A stretch of 39,999 nt of DNA from Parachlamydiales bacterium (GCA_020053915.1 JAGVMG010000002.1:1-39999); one strand, 5' to 3'; positions 7,629 to 18,600 are shown, counted from the stretch's first letter. Notes: generated by a model from the letters alone, not told the origin. A program made the numbers and translations.

Positions 7629-10600
7629 ATGGACCCCAGTATCCCCTCTAAAGCAAACCGCGTTCTCAACGTGATTATCTTGAGCCTGTTCCTGATTCTC
7701 ATCCGGGTATGGTACCTCGCGATCATCCAACACGACTCCCATGTGGCAGCAGCGCGCAAACCGCAGCGACGTTCTACGATTGAGAAGGTCGAGCGGGCAA
7801 CGATACGAGACCGTTTCAACATCCCCTTGGCTATCAATAAGATACAATACAACGCCGCAGTCTGTTATGCCGATATCCGACAAATTCCGAGCGTCCGCTG
7901 GGTGAAATCCCCCGATGGGGTCCGCACCAAGGTCTACGCGCGCTCTACCTATATTAAAGAGCTCTCCGATCTACTAGCCGCAGCTTTGGAGATGGAAGCC
8001 CAAGTCATCGAAGATACGATTCATGGAAAGGCATCTTTGTTTCCACACACACCGTTTGTGATTAAAGAAAATCTCTCCGAAGATCAGTTTTTTCGTTTAA
8101 AACTCTTAGAAAAAGATTGGGTGGGGATCCGCACAGAACGGGGCTCTGTTCGCTCTTACCCCCAAGGAAGAACTGGATGTGATCTGATTGGTTATTTAGG
8201 TGCGATTAGCTCAAAAGAATATTTGGATATCGCGCAAGAAATTAAGGTTCTTCAATCCTATCTTATGGAGCGGGAATCGGGCGAAATGCCCGTTTTACCC
8301 AAAGGCTTTCAGAATCCTCTTGAGGCCAGGGAGCGGTTAAAGCAACTTCAAGAAAAATCTTACACCATTCACGATCTTGTGGGGAAAATGGGTGTGGAGA
8401 GTTATTTTGACGAGGAGCTGCGGGGGTATTTCGGCAAACGGATCCATGAAATTGACATTAAGGGAAATTTTATCCGTGAACTTCCCGGCTCGCGCAAAGC
8501 TGTCCCTGGTCAACGTCTCTTACTTGCCATCTCTTCGGAGCTCCAAGAATTTGCTGAACAACTCTTAGCTCATAATGAGCATTTTCGAGAAGTCCGCAAT
8601 ATGGATGGTTCTTGCGACTTAAGCGAGCCGTGGATCCGTGGAGGCGCAATCGTTGCAATGGATCCAAACACAGGAGAGATTGTCGCGATGGCCTCTTATC
8701 CTCGTTTTGATCCCAACGACTTCATCCCCACTAAATCCAGCGAACTAAAAAAACAAAAACACCATAACATGTTGCGCTGGCTGGAAAATGAGGAGTATGT
8801 CAGCGAGATATGGGATGGAAAAAGGCCCCTGGAGCGGGAGCGGGTTAATTTAAAAACACAGCAATTTTACGATGAAACTCTCGAGCTGAATTGGAGCTCT
8901 TACTTAGAAATGATCCTTCCAAAAGGGTCTCAGCTCATCAAAGCTGTACATCAAATTAATAACATCGGATCCGCTCTCACCTTGCAAAAAGAATTAGATC
9001 ATCTTCTTGTTCTCTCCGGCCAATCAGACATGCGGGTTCTTTTGGCGGCGCTTTATGGGGAAGAATCGCACATCCCGTCGCGCACCGCGATCTCTGTGGA
9101 GGAGAAAACTACAGCAAGAGGCTGTTTAAATGAACATCCGAGAGCAACTCTCGAAGCGAAACAAATCATCGACGCCTATCTTCAAGGGATTCCTCATCAT
9201 GATGATAAATTGCTTGTGATCGATTTATGTCGTATCATGGTTCGCCCTGAAGACTTTTCTTTAGAACTCGAACAATGCATTGCGCAGCAATCGCTTGCCG
9301 CTTACCGCACGTTGTGCCAATCCTCTGCAACTCTACGCAGCTATTTGCAAGAACACGCACGCGCTTGGTTTCACAACATCGATTTTCAAAAATGGCGTTC
9401 GACCCATTTCAAGGACTTCTTGAAACTCAAGCGCAAAGAAGAAAAAGATAAAAAACAATATACTCGCCCTTATACAGATTATCTAGAACAGATCGAAAAA
9501 ACGCTCTTTAAAGAATTTTGGGAAACCCATCTTTGGGAATTAACATCAGCCTTTATTTTGGGCCGCGATCTCTCTGCTTCCTTGCAGCCATACCAGGAAC
9601 AGTGCGCTCTTTTAAGAGAGAAAGATCCCTTCATTCTCTCTCACGCGAATAAACTTAAAAATGTCTTTCAAAAACTGCCCGAAGATCTTGCGCTTAGCTA
9701 TTTACAAACAATGAGATCCTTTAGCGAGCTCAATCGCCCTCTCTTAGGGAAATACCGCAGCCTGCGTAATACGAAAGGAATCCAGCTAGAAAAGCATCTC
9801 GCGGCTGCATTTTACCCTCTTGCAGGGTTTGGATATGGAAGATCTCAAGCGTACCGTCAGTCAACACCTCTCGGCTCTGTATTTAAGTTGTTAGTGGGTT
9901 ATCAGGGAATGCTCGAAAAATACGATTCATTAGGGGGAGAAGATCCTAATTTTACCAATTTAAATCCCTTAACGATCATCGATAACATTCAATGGACAGC
10001 GCATCCCGGTAGCAATGCTCAAGTGCTCGGAAAAACACTCGATGGAGAAACCATTACCCGTTATTACAAGGGGGGGCGCCTCCCTCGTACTCACCCAAAT
10101 ATCGGAAAAATCGATCTGATCGGTGCCATTGAACAGTCGAGCAACATCTACTTTTCTTTATTAGCAGCTGAACAGATTGAAGACCCTTCCCATCTCATTG
10201 ATTGCTGCAGGAAAATGGGGTTCGGAGAACGCTCAGGAGTGGAGCTGCCAGGAGAAATCCGCGGGGTTCTTCCCAACGATCTCTCTTATAATAAGACAGG
10301 TCTTTACTCGTTTGCGATTGGACAACATTCGCTTGTCGTTACACCGCTTCAAACAGCGATGATGCTCTCTGCGATTGCCAATCGAGGGAAAATTTTAGAG
10401 CCCAAAATTGTTCAAGTCATCGCCGGAAGTCAACCTTCCTCAGATTCCAAAGACCCCTTCGATTCACCAACATTTGCGTTTCAAGACCCCTTGAATTTGA
10501 TTGGCATCGATTTTGCTCTCTTTTCAGCAACTCAAGAACTCGAAAGTGCACCTCGGGTCTGGCTCTCTTCTCCGATTGTAAAACGCACCATTGAGATGCC

Positions 10601-11015
10601 TGATGAAATCCGGGAACCGCTTCTTCAAGGGATGCAGCGGGTGATGACGGGATCAAAAGGCACGGCGCGATCTAATATTATTCGCACGTTGTATGAGAAC
10701 CCCGAAATGAGACAGCATTACCAGGAACTCAAATCTCAGATTCTCGGAAAAACGGGAACCGCGGAGATCATGTTCAAACAAGCGATCGATGCGCACTCCT
10801 TAGCGGAAATCCGCAACCACATCTGGTTTTCCGGGATCTCATTTTCTCCGGGGCCCAAGGATTCAGATCCTTTTAACAATCCAGAACTTGTCGTTAACGT
10901 TTACTTGCGCTTGAGCGAAGCAGGGGGTAAGGAAGCTGCGCCTCTTGCCGTTGAAGTGGTCAAAAAATGGAGAGAGATCCGCGCTAAACAAGGGAGATCT
11001 TCGCACGTTCAGTAG
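7629..11015 (+). CDS. pbp2: Penicillin-binding protein 2-type transpeptidase, chlamydial large form
   Basis: A 1128-aa inner-membrane protein that cross-links peptidoglycan in the periplasm. One membrane anchor lies at residues 13-30, followed by a dimerisation domain with [16 protein letters not shown]. The catalytic domain starts around residue 340 ([20 protein letters not shown], then FDPN at 360-363). The transpeptidase triad is complete: Ser750-Val-Phe-Lys753, Ser837-Ser-Asn839 and Lys1041-Thr-Gly1043. Between FDPN and the SxxK motif lies an insertion of about 370 residues (roughly 365-735), charged and helical, where ordinary PBP2 proteins have only a few dozen residues. Chlamydiaceae PBP2 is similarly enlarged. 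In C. trachomatis the gene order, as I recall it, is rpsB-ompA-pbp2; here no ompA lies between. The 3' end overlaps the convergent UDP-xylose synthase gene by 32 bp. Confidence 0.93.
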   Translation: MDPSIPSKANRVLNVIILSLFLILIRVWYLAIIQHDSHVAAARKPQRRSTIEKVERATIRDRFNIPLAINKIQYNAAVCYADIRQIPSVRWVKSPDGVRTKVYARSTYIKELSDLLAAALEMEAQVIEDTIHGKASLFPHTPFVIKENLSEDQFFRLKLLEKDWVGIRTERGSVRSYPQGRTGCDLIGYLGAISSKEYLDIAQEIKVLQSYLMERESGEMPVLPKGFQNPLEARERLKQLQEKSYTIHDLVGKMGVESYFDEELRGYFGKRIHEIDIKGNFIRELPGSRKAVPGQRLLLAISSELQEFAEQLLAHNEHFREVRNMDGSCDLSEPWIRGGAIVAMDPNTGEIVAMASYPRFDPNDFIPTKSSELKKQKHHNMLRWLENEEYVSEIWDGKRPLERERVNLKTQQFYDETLELNWSSYLEMILPKGSQLIKAVHQINNIGSALTLQKELDHLLVLSGQSDMRVLLAALYGEESHIPSRTAISVEEKTTARGCLNEHPRATLEAKQIIDAYLQGIPHHDDKLLVIDLCRIMVRPEDFSLELEQCIAQQSLAAYRTLCQSSATLRSYLQEHARAWFHNIDFQKWRSTHFKDFLKLKRKEEKDKKQYTRPYTDYLEQIEKTLFKEFWETHLWELTSAFILGRDLSASLQPYQEQCALLREKDPFILSHANKLKNVFQKLPEDLALSYLQTMRSFSELNRPLLGKYRSLRNTKGIQLEKHLAAAFYPLAGFGYGRSQAYRQSTPLGSVFKLLVGYQGMLEKYDSLGGEDPNFTNLNPLTIIDNIQWTAHPGSNAQVLGKTLDGETITRYYKGGRLPRTHPNIGKIDLIGAIEQSSNIYFSLLAAEQIEDPSHLIDCCRKMGFGERSGVELPGEIRGVLPNDLSYNKTGLYSFAIGQHSLVVTPLQTAMMLSAIANRGKILEPKIVQVIAGSQPSSDSKDPFDSPTFAFQDPLNLIGIDFALFSATQELESAPRVWLSSPIVKRTIEMPDEIREPLLQGMQRVMTGSKGTARSNIIRTLYENPEMRQHYQELKSQILGKTGTAEIMFKQAIDAHSLAEIRNHIWFSGISFSPGPKDSDPFNNPELVVNVYLRLSEAGGKEAAPLAVEVVKKWREIRAKQGRSSHVQ

Positions 11016-11961
11016 ACAGAATTTTATCGAAATACTGGATCGTACTGACGAGGCCTTGCTTAAGCTGAACGTGGGGCTCCCATTGGAGCTCTTGACGGGC
11101 TTTTGCTATGTCGGGTTTGCGCTGCTTAGGATCGTCACTCGGCAAGGGGCAGAAAACAAGCTCTGACTTAGACCCGGTGAGCGTTAAAATCTCTTGAGCG
11201 AGCTCGAGGATCTGAAATTCCACGGGATTGCCGAGATTAATAGGACCTGTGAGTGAATCGGGACTCTGCATTAACCGCAAAACACCTTCGATGAGATCAT
11301 CGACATAACAAAAAGAACGCGTTTGCGATCCGTCGCCATAAATCGTGATCGGTTGATTTTGGAGTGCTTGAACGATCAAGTTAGAAACGACTCTTCCATC
11401 ATTGGGATCCATTCGAGGACCATATGTGTTGAATATGCGCGCAACCTTAATCTGAACTCCATGTTGGCGGCGGTAATCAAAAAATAGGGTTTCCGCACAC
11501 CGCTTCCCTTCATCATAACAAGAGCGAAATCCGATCGGATTCACATTGCCCCAGTAGCTTTCGGGTTGGGGATGAACTTGGGGATCTCCATAGACCTCGC
11601 TCGTAGAGGCTTGAAAAATCGGAACTTTGAGCCGCTTGGCGAGATCGAGCATGTTGATCGCGCCATGGACGTTTGTCTTCGTCGTTTGAACTGGATCAAA
11701 TTGATAGTGGATAGGCGACGCAGGGCATGCAAAATTGTAGATCGCATCAACCTCTACCTGAACCGGGTGGCAGATATCATGTCGGATCACTTCAAAATAG
11801 GGATGGTCGATAAAAGATAAGAGGTTATCTTTGCTGCCGGTGTAAAAATTATCGAGGCAAAGAACTTCATTCCCCTCAGATAAAAGACGTTCGCAGAGGT
11901 GTGAGCCCAAAAAGCCGGCGCCGCCTGTGACCAAGATCCGTTTTCTACTTCGATGTTGCAT
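10984..11961 (-). CDS. UDP-glucuronate decarboxylase (UDP-xylose synthase), SDR family
   Basis: A 325-aa protein from ATG 11961 ([20 protein letters not shown]) with GGAG upstream. The open frame extends to 12042, but the added residues are out of family. It oxidises and decarboxylates UDP-glucuronate to UDP-xylose with bound NAD. The glycine-rich NAD loop is GGAGFLGSH, the active-site Tyr and Lys are in [11 protein letters not shown], and the diagnostic segments [14 protein letters not shown] and [20 protein letters not shown] are those of the UXS1 group. It is the last gene of a minus-strand block, 17 nt after the Wzc-like gene, suggesting that a xylose-containing exopolysaccharide or glycan is made. 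Confidence 0.92.
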   Translation of the reverse strand: MQHRSRKRILVTGGAGFLGSHLCERLLSEGNEVLCLDNFYTGSKDNLLSFIDHPYFEVIRHDICHPVQVEVDAIYNFACPASPIHYQFDPVQTTKTNVHGAINMLDLAKRLKVPIFQASTSEVYGDPQVHPQPESYWGNVNPIGFRSCYDEGKRCAETLFFDYRRQHGVQIKVARIFNTYGPRMDPNDGRVVSNLIVQALQNQPITIYGDGSQTRSFCYVDDLIEGVLRLMQSPDSLTGPINLGNPVEFQILELAQEILTLTGSKSELVFCPLPSDDPKQRKPDIAKARQELQWEPHVQLKQGLVSTIQYFDKILSTERAKISLV

Positions 11962-11978
11962 GGTTCTCCAGTATAACT

Positions 11979-14930
11979 TTAAACGGGATAGGGATCGCAG
12001 CAAACAAAGGCAGCACAAGGAGTCTCTCTTGAGCCTTCCCACTCTCGAAATACGCTTAAATCCTCTTTCTTCTCTTCCAGTGTCGTGACAATCATGAGAT
12101 CTGCAATCCTTAAGAAGGCTTGCGCTTCTGCAAAATGGGGCTGCGCCTTGCTATAAATCAATACATAATCATAGCTCGTCTTGACTTTATTTAAAAAGGA
12201 CTGAAACTTTGGATGTGCGAGCATTTCTACGCCATGCCGGCTAGTGCCGCCGCTGGGCAGATAGTCGTACGAATCTAAATGGCGCACAGGAAGTGGCACG
12301 CTATCATCTTGCAAGTAATGCCAAAGGCCAGGAACCTGATGCGAAGAGACGGCATCAAAGACATACTGAACGAGCAACACTTTCCCTCCTTGCATTGCAA
12401 GTAACTCAGCTAACCGGTGGGAATAATCAGGGTTTTTCCCTCCAATGAGTACTCCGCAGAGGTGTTTGAGGTTTGAAGAGATCATGAATTGAGAGATCCT
12501 TCGAAGCGTTTCCAAGTCTTGATCTCTCATCTCAGAGATTGCGCTATTGCAATCCAGAGAAAGAGTTCCTAAGCTGCGGTAACCGCTTAAGAGCAAGGAC
12601 TCATGGGAAACGGGCATTCCGCGCAGGATGCCTTTGCAAAGATGATAAAAGTAAAAGAAAAGAGCTGAGAGAAAGGTTCCAATGAACAGATATAATAATA
12701 AATGGGGCGGCTTTGGATGAATCGGCAAATAAGAGGGATCCAATGCTTTTGAGCCGACCTGAAAGAGGTGCTGATCGATGTTTTTTGTCTCTGCGAGCTG
12801 GGTAAGCCCTCCAATCATGTGCATCCCCAATTCTTTTTTGAGCATCAAGAGATTTTCACGGCGCCATTTTTCAGGCAAATCTTCCATCTTTCCGCTAATC
12901 TCTTGCAATTTTTCTTCGATCAATTTTTTTTCTTGTTTTAGCAAGTCCATCGTTGTCTGTTGCAAAGAGAGAATCTTATCATCGATTAGTTTCGCGCGCA
13001 GTTTTAAGAGTTCAATGGTCTGCCCGAGATGATGGCCGATGAATTTCTTTTGCGTGACTAGAGCGTCCTTCAAGTGTTCTTGTTCTCTAAAGCTGCGGTT
13101 ATTGGAATCGCGCAAGAGCACAGCGGTATCACTGGCTTTACTGACCATTGCGAGCGTAACAGGATCGGACAAAATCGTTGTGATTGAGCTGAGTTCAAAA
13201 TCGGGATGCGCTAACTCTTCTGATAGGTAGATCAATTGGCGCAACTGACCTTGCAAATTGTCTCGCGTGGTGTTGTAGGTTAGATAAAGCGCCTGGGCCG
13301 TTTCCAGAGTGAGTCCAGAAAATTCCTGCATGCTCCCTTGTTGAACGAGAAGATTTTCTTCGAGAGCGTGCTGCTTATGCTGAAGCAATTGAATGCTTGA
13401 GCGCAACTGTTCAGAAAAATGAGTTCTATCAGAGAACATCTTTTGCTGAAGAGCGTGCTTTTCAGTGCCCGTGGCTTCGGCAATGTTCTTCTGCATCTTC
13501 ACAATCTCTTGCACCCAAAGACCCGCTAAACTTTTAGGGTCATGAACAAGCGGAAGCTCTTCTTTATTTTCCCATTTTTCTAAGATCAATTCAGCTTCTT
13601 CCGACTGGCGCGCAAGCTCTAAAATTTCTTGCTGCAATTGCGATGCGGGTCGTACGTGTGCTGCTAACCTCTCATGTTCCAACTGAAGAGCAAAGAGCTT
13701 GCGGTCCCATTGTTGTTTTTTATCCTCTAAGACATTGACAACCATTTTGTTTTGAGAAGCTAAGGGGTCATCCTCTTGAGATTTTTGTGCGGCCGCGGCG
13801 GCTGCCGCCACCGTCTTTTGCATCGTTTTATTATTTTCGTCGCGTTCTTTGCGAGGGAGCACTTTTTGCGGGTTGTACGGGTCTCGATAGGTGTATGCTT
13901 CAACAGGCATCCCCTGCAATCGCTTGAGCTCTAAATCGACATCAAACAACTTCGAGGTAAATATTTTTCGGGGCTGAGAGAGCATTTCCATTTCTTGATA
14001 AAGGCTGAAATACCCTCCTGAGTCTAAATTATTCTTCAGATAGCATACATGCTCTTGAAGAGAATCTTCCCACTTACGGGTGAGCTCATTTTGCCTCTTT
14101 TCCAAATACGAGCGCTGATAGCCCATGAGCTCTTCATTTTCCTTCCGCATAAACTTCTGATAACTCTGCATGACCTGATTTAAAATGCGAGAGGCAAGAA
14201 AACGATCTCGATGAAGAAAGGTAAGACCTAGAATCAATTTTTCTTGTTTAAACGGTTTGACTTCTAAGCATTTGCGCATCTTCTCAATCGTATCCAACCA
14301 AGGATTCACGCTAAAGCAGTACATCTTATGCGTGCTAATTTGTTTGGGAAATCGCGTTAAAGTCCCTTGAAACTCACCCACTGAAAAAATCTGTGACAAG
14401 TTCCATGTACCGACACATTCTTTTTTCGCATTATAAACTTCAAAGCTCATTGCATCGATGGGCTTAAGATAGAATATCGCTCTTTTTTCCCCATCGTATT
14501 TGACGCGTTGAAACGCAAAAGGATCGGGATCGGCAATTTTCTTCCCCATTTCAGCAGCAATGTTATCCCAAGCTCTAGACAAGAGTCCCGTCAGCCAAAA
14601 TGGGCTGTTCGCTTCCACTTGCAAACCCATCTCTTCAATCACATCGCGGAGCACTGTGCGCGATTGCATGATTGCAGAGGTTCCCGATTCAGAGGAATTC
14701 AGCCCACCTGCTTGAAACATCTCTTTCAAACGCAGGGCTGTTTCATTCGCCTGAGGAGCCTGTTTGAATGAAGCTTGAGCCATGTATTTGGGCTCCCTAC
14801 ATAACAAAAGGCAAAAGGTAACGGTAACACAGAACAAGACGACCCGTTTCATCTGAAAACGAATTTTATAAAACAGGCGTTTGAGATCGGAAATTCCGAT
14901 TACAATGTCATCTGAAGAGTTTGAGATCAT
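11979..14930 (-). CDS. Wzc/GumC-like polysaccharide chain-length protein with degenerate kinase domain
   Basis: A 983-aa inner-membrane protein. A first membrane segment spans about residues 28-44 and a second about 744-766 ([20 protein letters not shown]), enclosing a long periplasmic coiled-coil region. This is the plan of PCP/Wzc co-polymerases, which set chain length and couple to a Wza channel. A cytoplasmic domain of about 215 residues follows, where bacterial tyrosine kinases have three nucleotide motifs. Here all look broken: the P-loop position reads IGGKNPDYS (829-837), the Walker A' position reads [10 protein letters not shown] in place of the usual acidic pattern, and the Walker B position reads [12 protein letters not shown], with Tyr where Asp is expected. 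No C-terminal tyrosine cluster is present. I infer a pseudokinase that keeps a structural role. A poly-Ala stretch lies near residue 380. Confidence 0.8.
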   Translation of the reverse strand: MISNSSDDIVIGISDLKRLFYKIRFQMKRVVLFCVTVTFCLLLCREPKYMAQASFKQAPQANETALRLKEMFQAGGLNSSESGTSAIMQSRTVLRDVIEEMGLQVEANSPFWLTGLLSRAWDNIAAEMGKKIADPDPFAFQRVKYDGEKRAIFYLKPIDAMSFEVYNAKKECVGTWNLSQIFSVGEFQGTLTRFPKQISTHKMYCFSVNPWLDTIEKMRKCLEVKPFKQEKLILGLTFLHRDRFLASRILNQVMQSYQKFMRKENEELMGYQRSYLEKRQNELTRKWEDSLQEHVCYLKNNLDSGGYFSLYQEMEMLSQPRKIFTSKLFDVDLELKRLQGMPVEAYTYRDPYNPQKVLPRKERDENNKTMQKTVAAAAAAAQKSQEDDPLASQNKMVVNVLEDKKQQWDRKLFALQLEHERLAAHVRPASQLQQEILELARQSEEAELILEKWENKEELPLVHDPKSLAGLWVQEIVKMQKNIAEATGTEKHALQQKMFSDRTHFSEQLRSSIQLLQHKQHALEENLLVQQGSMQEFSGLTLETAQALYLTYNTTRDNLQGQLRQLIYLSEELAHPDFELSSITTILSDPVTLAMVSKASDTAVLLRDSNNRSFREQEHLKDALVTQKKFIGHHLGQTIELLKLRAKLIDDKILSLQQTTMDLLKQEKKLIEEKLQEISGKMEDLPEKWRRENLLMLKKELGMHMIGGLTQLAETKNIDQHLFQVGSKALDPSYLPIHPKPPHLLLYLFIGTFLSALFFYFYHLCKGILRGMPVSHESLLLSGYRSLGTLSLDCNSAISEMRDQDLETLRRISQFMISSNLKHLCGVLIGGKNPDYSHRLAELLAMQGGKVLLVQYVFDAVSSHQVPGLWHYLQDDSVPLPVRHLDSYDYLPSGGTSRHGVEMLAHPKFQSFLNKVKTSYDYVLIYSKAQPHFAEAQAFLRIADLMIVTTLEEKKEDLSVFREWEGSRETPCAAFVCCDPYPV

Positions 14931-15057
14931 GAGGCTATCCCGCTATTTGAAAATGATGATTTTTGGAGTTTTTTTTTCGCCTGGTTAGAAGGCGCTTTGC
15001 AGGACATACTTGCATATGGAGGCTCAAAAAGCACATTTGATAAGTAGTGGGCTAGTC

Positions 15058-16128
15058 TCATGGGCTTATATCAATTCCTTTGATTCCTTTCGAAATCAGT
15101 TCAAGTGCTATAAATGTGGGAAGTAATTGATTGACAAACCGATTCCATTCGGTCATTGGGGTCGCTGCTACATAGACAATGTCCCCTGGAATGAGCAACA
15201 TACTGTCGTTCGGCAAACGCACGACATGTTCCCAGTTTAACGTATAGATCTTGGGATGCTGGATGTTGCCTCGGATCACTTGGATATAAGAGCGATCGCC
15301 TGCTGTCGTAATGCCTCCGGCTTCTGCAAGAGCTTTGCGCAGTGTCATAAATCCATCGGGAATGTCCACTACGCGTTCTTTTCCCACTTCTCCCAAAACC
15401 ATCAATGTGGAAGCAGAAGGATCTGCGATATAAACCTTATCGCCTCCGCGCATCACGACATTCTGTCTCATATCTCCTTCTTTCAAGAGCTTGAAGAGAT
15501 CGACAGAAAGCATCTCGTTATTTCGAACGACGTAACTTTTAAAGAGGTTGGCATTTGTCGGGACCCTTGCCACGGCAAGCGTTTCAAATAAGCGAAGTCT
15601 ACCATCAACTGGAACGCTCGGAACAGCGACAAGACCAGCTAATTCTACCTTCCGCTCGATCCTGTCTTTGAAAGAGAGGAACACATCGATATCCCGAATT
15701 TGCTCGCGGTAACGGTCCTGGATCAACGTACGTGCCTCAGGCAAAGTCAAATTGAGCACGCGAACAGAGGGTAGATCGGGAAGATCCAACACCCCGTTAT
15801 GCACTGTAAAGCCTACAGTTCCACCGATCAACCTGATCGCTTCTGTTAAATCTGTTCGCGAAGGATGATAGAGCGCAATTTGCAGGACATCCCCATCGTT
15901 GATTGTATCTTGGTAATCCTCGAGCAAATCCGAGGTCAATTCCTCGTTGGATTTGCCTTCCATTTGAAGGATCGAGAATTTTCCTTCCCGGATGCGATAA
16001 GAATCCATTACGAACTCATCCGCTCCCAAAACATCGCTTCCGCGATAGGGTGCGTTCGTGCATGAGCTGAACCCTGCCACGAGAAGGGCGCCGAGGAGGA
16101 GTCTCAAAACTGCAGTTGGCAAGGACAT
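15058..16128 (-). CDS. Wza-like polysaccharide export lipoprotein
   Basis: A 356-aa protein from ATG 16128, giving a lipoprotein-type signal with Cys23 after LLVAGFSS. The frame stays open to ATG 16266, but the extra 46 residues precede rather than form a signal peptide, and neither start has a strong ribosome site. The poly-export domain includes INDGDVLQIALYHPSRTDLT, and one or two SLBB-type domains follow (VMVLGEVG...LRKALAEAGGITT). The C-terminus carries hydrophobic PTFIALELISKGI. Wza proteins form the outer-membrane channel for capsule or exopolysaccharide and dock onto the Wzc-like co-polymerase encoded next in the block, 127 bp downstream. Confidence 0.85.
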   Translation of the reverse strand: MSLPTAVLRLLLGALLVAGFSSCTNAPYRGSDVLGADEFVMDSYRIREGKFSILQMEGKSNEELTSDLLEDYQDTINDGDVLQIALYHPSRTDLTEAIRLIGGTVGFTVHNGVLDLPDLPSVRVLNLTLPEARTLIQDRYREQIRDIDVFLSFKDRIERKVELAGLVAVPSVPVDGRLRLFETLAVARVPTNANLFKSYVVRNNEMLSVDLFKLLKEGDMRQNVVMRGGDKVYIADPSASTLMVLGEVGKERVVDIPDGFMTLRKALAEAGGITTAGDRSYIQVIRGNIQHPKIYTLNWEHVVRLPNDSMLLIPGDIVYVAATPMTEWNRFVNQLLPTFIALELISKGIKGIDISP

Positions 16129-16345
16129 AAGAGCCCGTTTCAAAACTCCAGCATCCAGGTCCCTTCTGACGAAAGCAAGCTCGCAGAGGGTTGATGAGGA
16201 GGAAGGGATGCAACCCGTTTCAAAAACGCAGTTTTGCTGAAAGCTAAAGTTTTGCAACTGGCTCATAAACTCATCATTTTGTTAAATTGGAAATCATCGG
16301 CACCGGATGGTAATTTTTCAAGCAAATACTTATGAGACAGCAATA

Positions 16346-17338
16346 ATGTCCCCAAAACGAGTTCTAGTGACCGGCGCTGCCGGATTTATTGGCTTCCATA
16401 CCGCTTTAGCTCTCAAGGCGCGAGGAGATTTTGTTATTGGGTGTGATCTTTTTAACGACTATTACGATCCCAACTTAAAAAAAGCGCGCGCCGAGCTGCT
16501 GCATCAACAGGGAATCGAAGTTCAAAAGGTTGACATTTGCCATCCACTTGCCATCGAATCCTTGCTCGCCTCTCATGAGATCACTCACGTTTTACATCTC
16601 GCTGCACAAGCGGGAGTGCGTCATTCGATGGAACATCCAGAGTGTTATGTTCACAGTAATTTGAACGGGTTTATTCACATCCTAGAAGCTTTAAAACGCT
16701 TCCCCGGCGTCAAACTGATTTACGCCTCCTCTTCCTCTGTGTATGGAACAAATTCCAAGATCCCATTTGCAGAGACCGATCCCACCGATCATCCCGCCAG
16801 TTTTTACGGTGCTACAAAAAAAAGCAATGAAATAGCTGCCGCTTCCTACCACCATATCTACGGCATCCCCTGTACTGGCTTGCGGTATTTTACAGTGTAT
16901 GGTCCCTGGGGAAGACCCGACATGGCCTACTTTTCGTTTACGCGAGCGATTCTTCAAGGCACTCCCATTCCTGTTTACGGTGAAGGAAAACTCGAAAGAG
17001 ACTTTACGTTTATAGACGACATCGTCGCAGGAACAATTGCCGCAATCGATCTGGGCGCCCCTCTAGACATCTTCAATCTCGGCAATTGCCGACCGCAAAG
17101 CGTGTCGGAATTGATTCAGCAACTGGAAATGTTGTTAGAAAAAAAAGCACACATCGAGTTTCAGCCAATGCCGCGCGGCGATGTTCCAATCACCTACGCA
17201 GACATCTCAAAAAGTCAAAAAATTCTCAATTTCGAACCTAAGACTACTCTCAAAGAGGGGTTATCTCATTTTATTGACTGGTATCTCTCGCACTACGTAT
17301 CAGCAAAGACGTCCGCTTCATTGCAAGAACAGCGGTAA
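16346..17338 (+). CDS. UDP-glucuronate 4-epimerase-type SDR enzyme
   Basis: A 330-aa protein from ATG 16346 (MSPKRVLVTGAAGFIG). An ATG at 16307 would add 13 residues before the Rossmann strand. The NAD loop is GAAGFIGFH, the catalytic Ser is in ASSSSVYG, and Tyr and Lys are in FYGATKK. RYFTVYGPWGRPDMAYFSF is the signature of UDP-glucuronate (or UDP-glucose) 4-epimerases that yield UDP-galacturonate (or UDP-galactose). It is divergent from the Wza-like gene and shares the substrate UDP-glucuronate with the UDP-xylose synthase, so both probably feed one polysaccharide. No UDP-glucose dehydrogenase is in the window. The 3' end overlaps the convergent transporter gene by 68 bp. Confidence 0.88.
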   Translation: MSPKRVLVTGAAGFIGFHTALALKARGDFVIGCDLFNDYYDPNLKKARAELLHQQGIEVQKVDICHPLAIESLLASHEITHVLHLAAQAGVRHSMEHPECYVHSNLNGFIHILEALKRFPGVKLIYASSSSVYGTNSKIPFAETDPTDHPASFYGATKKSNEIAAASYHHIYGIPCTGLRYFTVYGPWGRPDMAYFSFTRAILQGTPIPVYGEGKLERDFTFIDDIVAGTIAAIDLGAPLDIFNLGNCRPQSVSELIQQLEMLLEKKAHIEFQPMPRGDVPITYADISKSQKILNFEPKTTLKEGLSHFIDWYLSHYVSAKTSASLQEQR

Positions 17339-18539
17339 ATGCTAACGAGGCTGTGACGATTAGATACAGAGCTGGTCCAAATGCCCATCCTGTTTTTTGA
17401 AAAATCCATAAGCTCACAGCAGGACCTGGCGAACCGATAAGCTGCGAGCCGATCGCCGTTCCTAAAGAAATGAGAGTGTAGCGATGTTCGCGGGGAACCA
17501 ACTCTAACACCCACGCATGCCAGGGCGCTGCAAAAGCAACGCCAAGCACAATCAAACTGACGCGAACAGCAATGACAGTAGGGAGCGCAGCATCGGGGAG
17601 CAAAAGAAAAAGAGGAACCGCCAGAACAACGCTTAAAAAAGCGGCGCTCAGCATCACGGTCTCTTTTGAAAAACGCACTGCGAGATACCCAAAACACGGC
17701 AATAAACATAGATCTAACACTAGCAAATACGTGTTCCAATGCATCACTTCTGCTTTTGTAAAGGATGTGATGAGCGGAATGTATCCGTGCATCAGCGTGA
17801 TGGCCTGAGAATAGGTCGTGGATGAAAATCCCGCAGCGCACGCAATCGCACAGAACACTGGAAAATAAAGGCGAAGCAGTTGTTTCAACGAATGAGAATT
17901 CTTTTCAGAGCGCACCGCTTTTTCATCGGAGACAACTCCCATGCGCAAAAACAAACCCACGACAGCCGTACCAGATCCTGCGAAATATAAATAACGCCAC
18001 CCCTCTTCAATCCACCCACACCCTGCCATCCAAGCAACTCCTCCACATGCAAGCAAAATCCCTGCGATTGACGAAGCGCCATAAAGACTGCTCATGAGGC
18101 TCTTATTGCGAGACTGCACTTCTTCCAAGATAAAAATCGCTCCTCCGGAGGTCTCCCCTGCGATGCAAAAACTTTGTAATCCCCGCAGTAATCCTAACAA
18201 AACAGGCGCCCAACGACCCGCTGTCGCAAAGGTGGGCAACAACCCCATGGAGGCTGTAACAAGCGCCATTAAGCCCAGCGATAGACAGAGCGCAGGCTTG
18301 CGACCGCGCGTGTCCCCGATCCATCCAAAAAATAACGCCCCCAATGGACGCGCTAAAATGCCAAGCGTCATTATCCCATATGTTAGAATGAGTCCTGTCA
18401 AAGGATCATAATTGCTAAAAAAAAGAGGCGAGAGAAAAGGGGCGAGAAATCCAAATAACGCGATGTCGTAATGCTCCAGGATATTTCCAATCATCCCAGC
18501 ACAGTAATGACGACGCGAAAAAAGAGGAGCGGTTTTCAT
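17271..18539 (-). CDS. MFS transporter of the metabolite:H+ symporter (MHS) type, TPP-riboswitch controlled
   Basis: A 422-aa protein with about 12 hydrophobic segments. The MFS loop 2-3 signature reads GWIGDTRGRKPAL, and the N-terminus (GNILEHYDIALFGFLAPFLS) is that of the MHS subfamily (ProP- and KgtP-like proton symporters). The leader carries a TPP aptamer and a hairpin that pairs the ribosome site and start region, so expression should fall when thiamine diphosphate is plentiful. From this regulation I infer uptake of thiamine or a thiamine precursor. The family alone would not predict that, and export cannot be excluded. The gene ends 68 bp inside the convergent epimerase gene. Confidence 0.9.
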   Translation of the reverse strand: MKTAPLFSRRHYCAGMIGNILEHYDIALFGFLAPFLSPLFFSNYDPLTGLILTYGIMTLGILARPLGALFFGWIGDTRGRKPALCLSLGLMALVTASMGLLPTFATAGRWAPVLLGLLRGLQSFCIAGETSGGAIFILEEVQSRNKSLMSSLYGASSIAGILLACGGVAWMAGCGWIEEGWRYLYFAGSGTAVVGLFLRMGVVSDEKAVRSEKNSHSLKQLLRLYFPVFCAIACAAGFSSTTYSQAITLMHGYIPLITSFTKAEVMHWNTYLLVLDLCLLPCFGYLAVRFSKETVMLSAAFLSVVLAVPLFLLLPDAALPTVIAVRVSLIVLGVAFAAPWHAWVLELVPREHRYTLISLGTAIGSQLIGSPGPAVSLWIFQKTGWAFGPALYLIVTASLAFTAVLAMKRTSLLIRSARDTSQ

Positions 18540-18571
18540 AGGTGTCCTATCAAATATTCAAGGATCACCTA
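18539..18571 (-). promoter_or_regulatory. SD-sequestering hairpin of the TPP riboswitch expression platform
   Basis: On the minus strand TAGGTGATCCT pairs with AGGACACCTA, giving 10 bp with one bulged A around a 12-nt loop. The right arm contains AGGA, the only plausible ribosome site, and abuts the transporter ATG at 18539. This fits translational control by the upstream aptamer. No T-run follows, which speaks against transcription termination. Confidence 0.7.
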
Positions 18572-18600
18572 AAGACGCGAGAATTGCGACTCGCAACTTC

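Noticed and set aside
7599-7883. 94-aa minus-strand frame over the pbp2 start
   Set aside because: It overlaps a clearly coding region in antisense and shows no family or ribosome site.
11962-12042. N-terminal extension of the UDP-xylose synthase
   Set aside because: It lies inside the upstream gene's 3' end, is Cys/Leu-rich without homology, and the ATG at 11961 has a GGAG site directly before the Rossmann strand.
14960-15000. T-run and short hairpin near 14970-14995 as a terminator
   Set aside because: On the minus strand the stem is followed by A residues, and on the plus strand the T-run precedes the stem.
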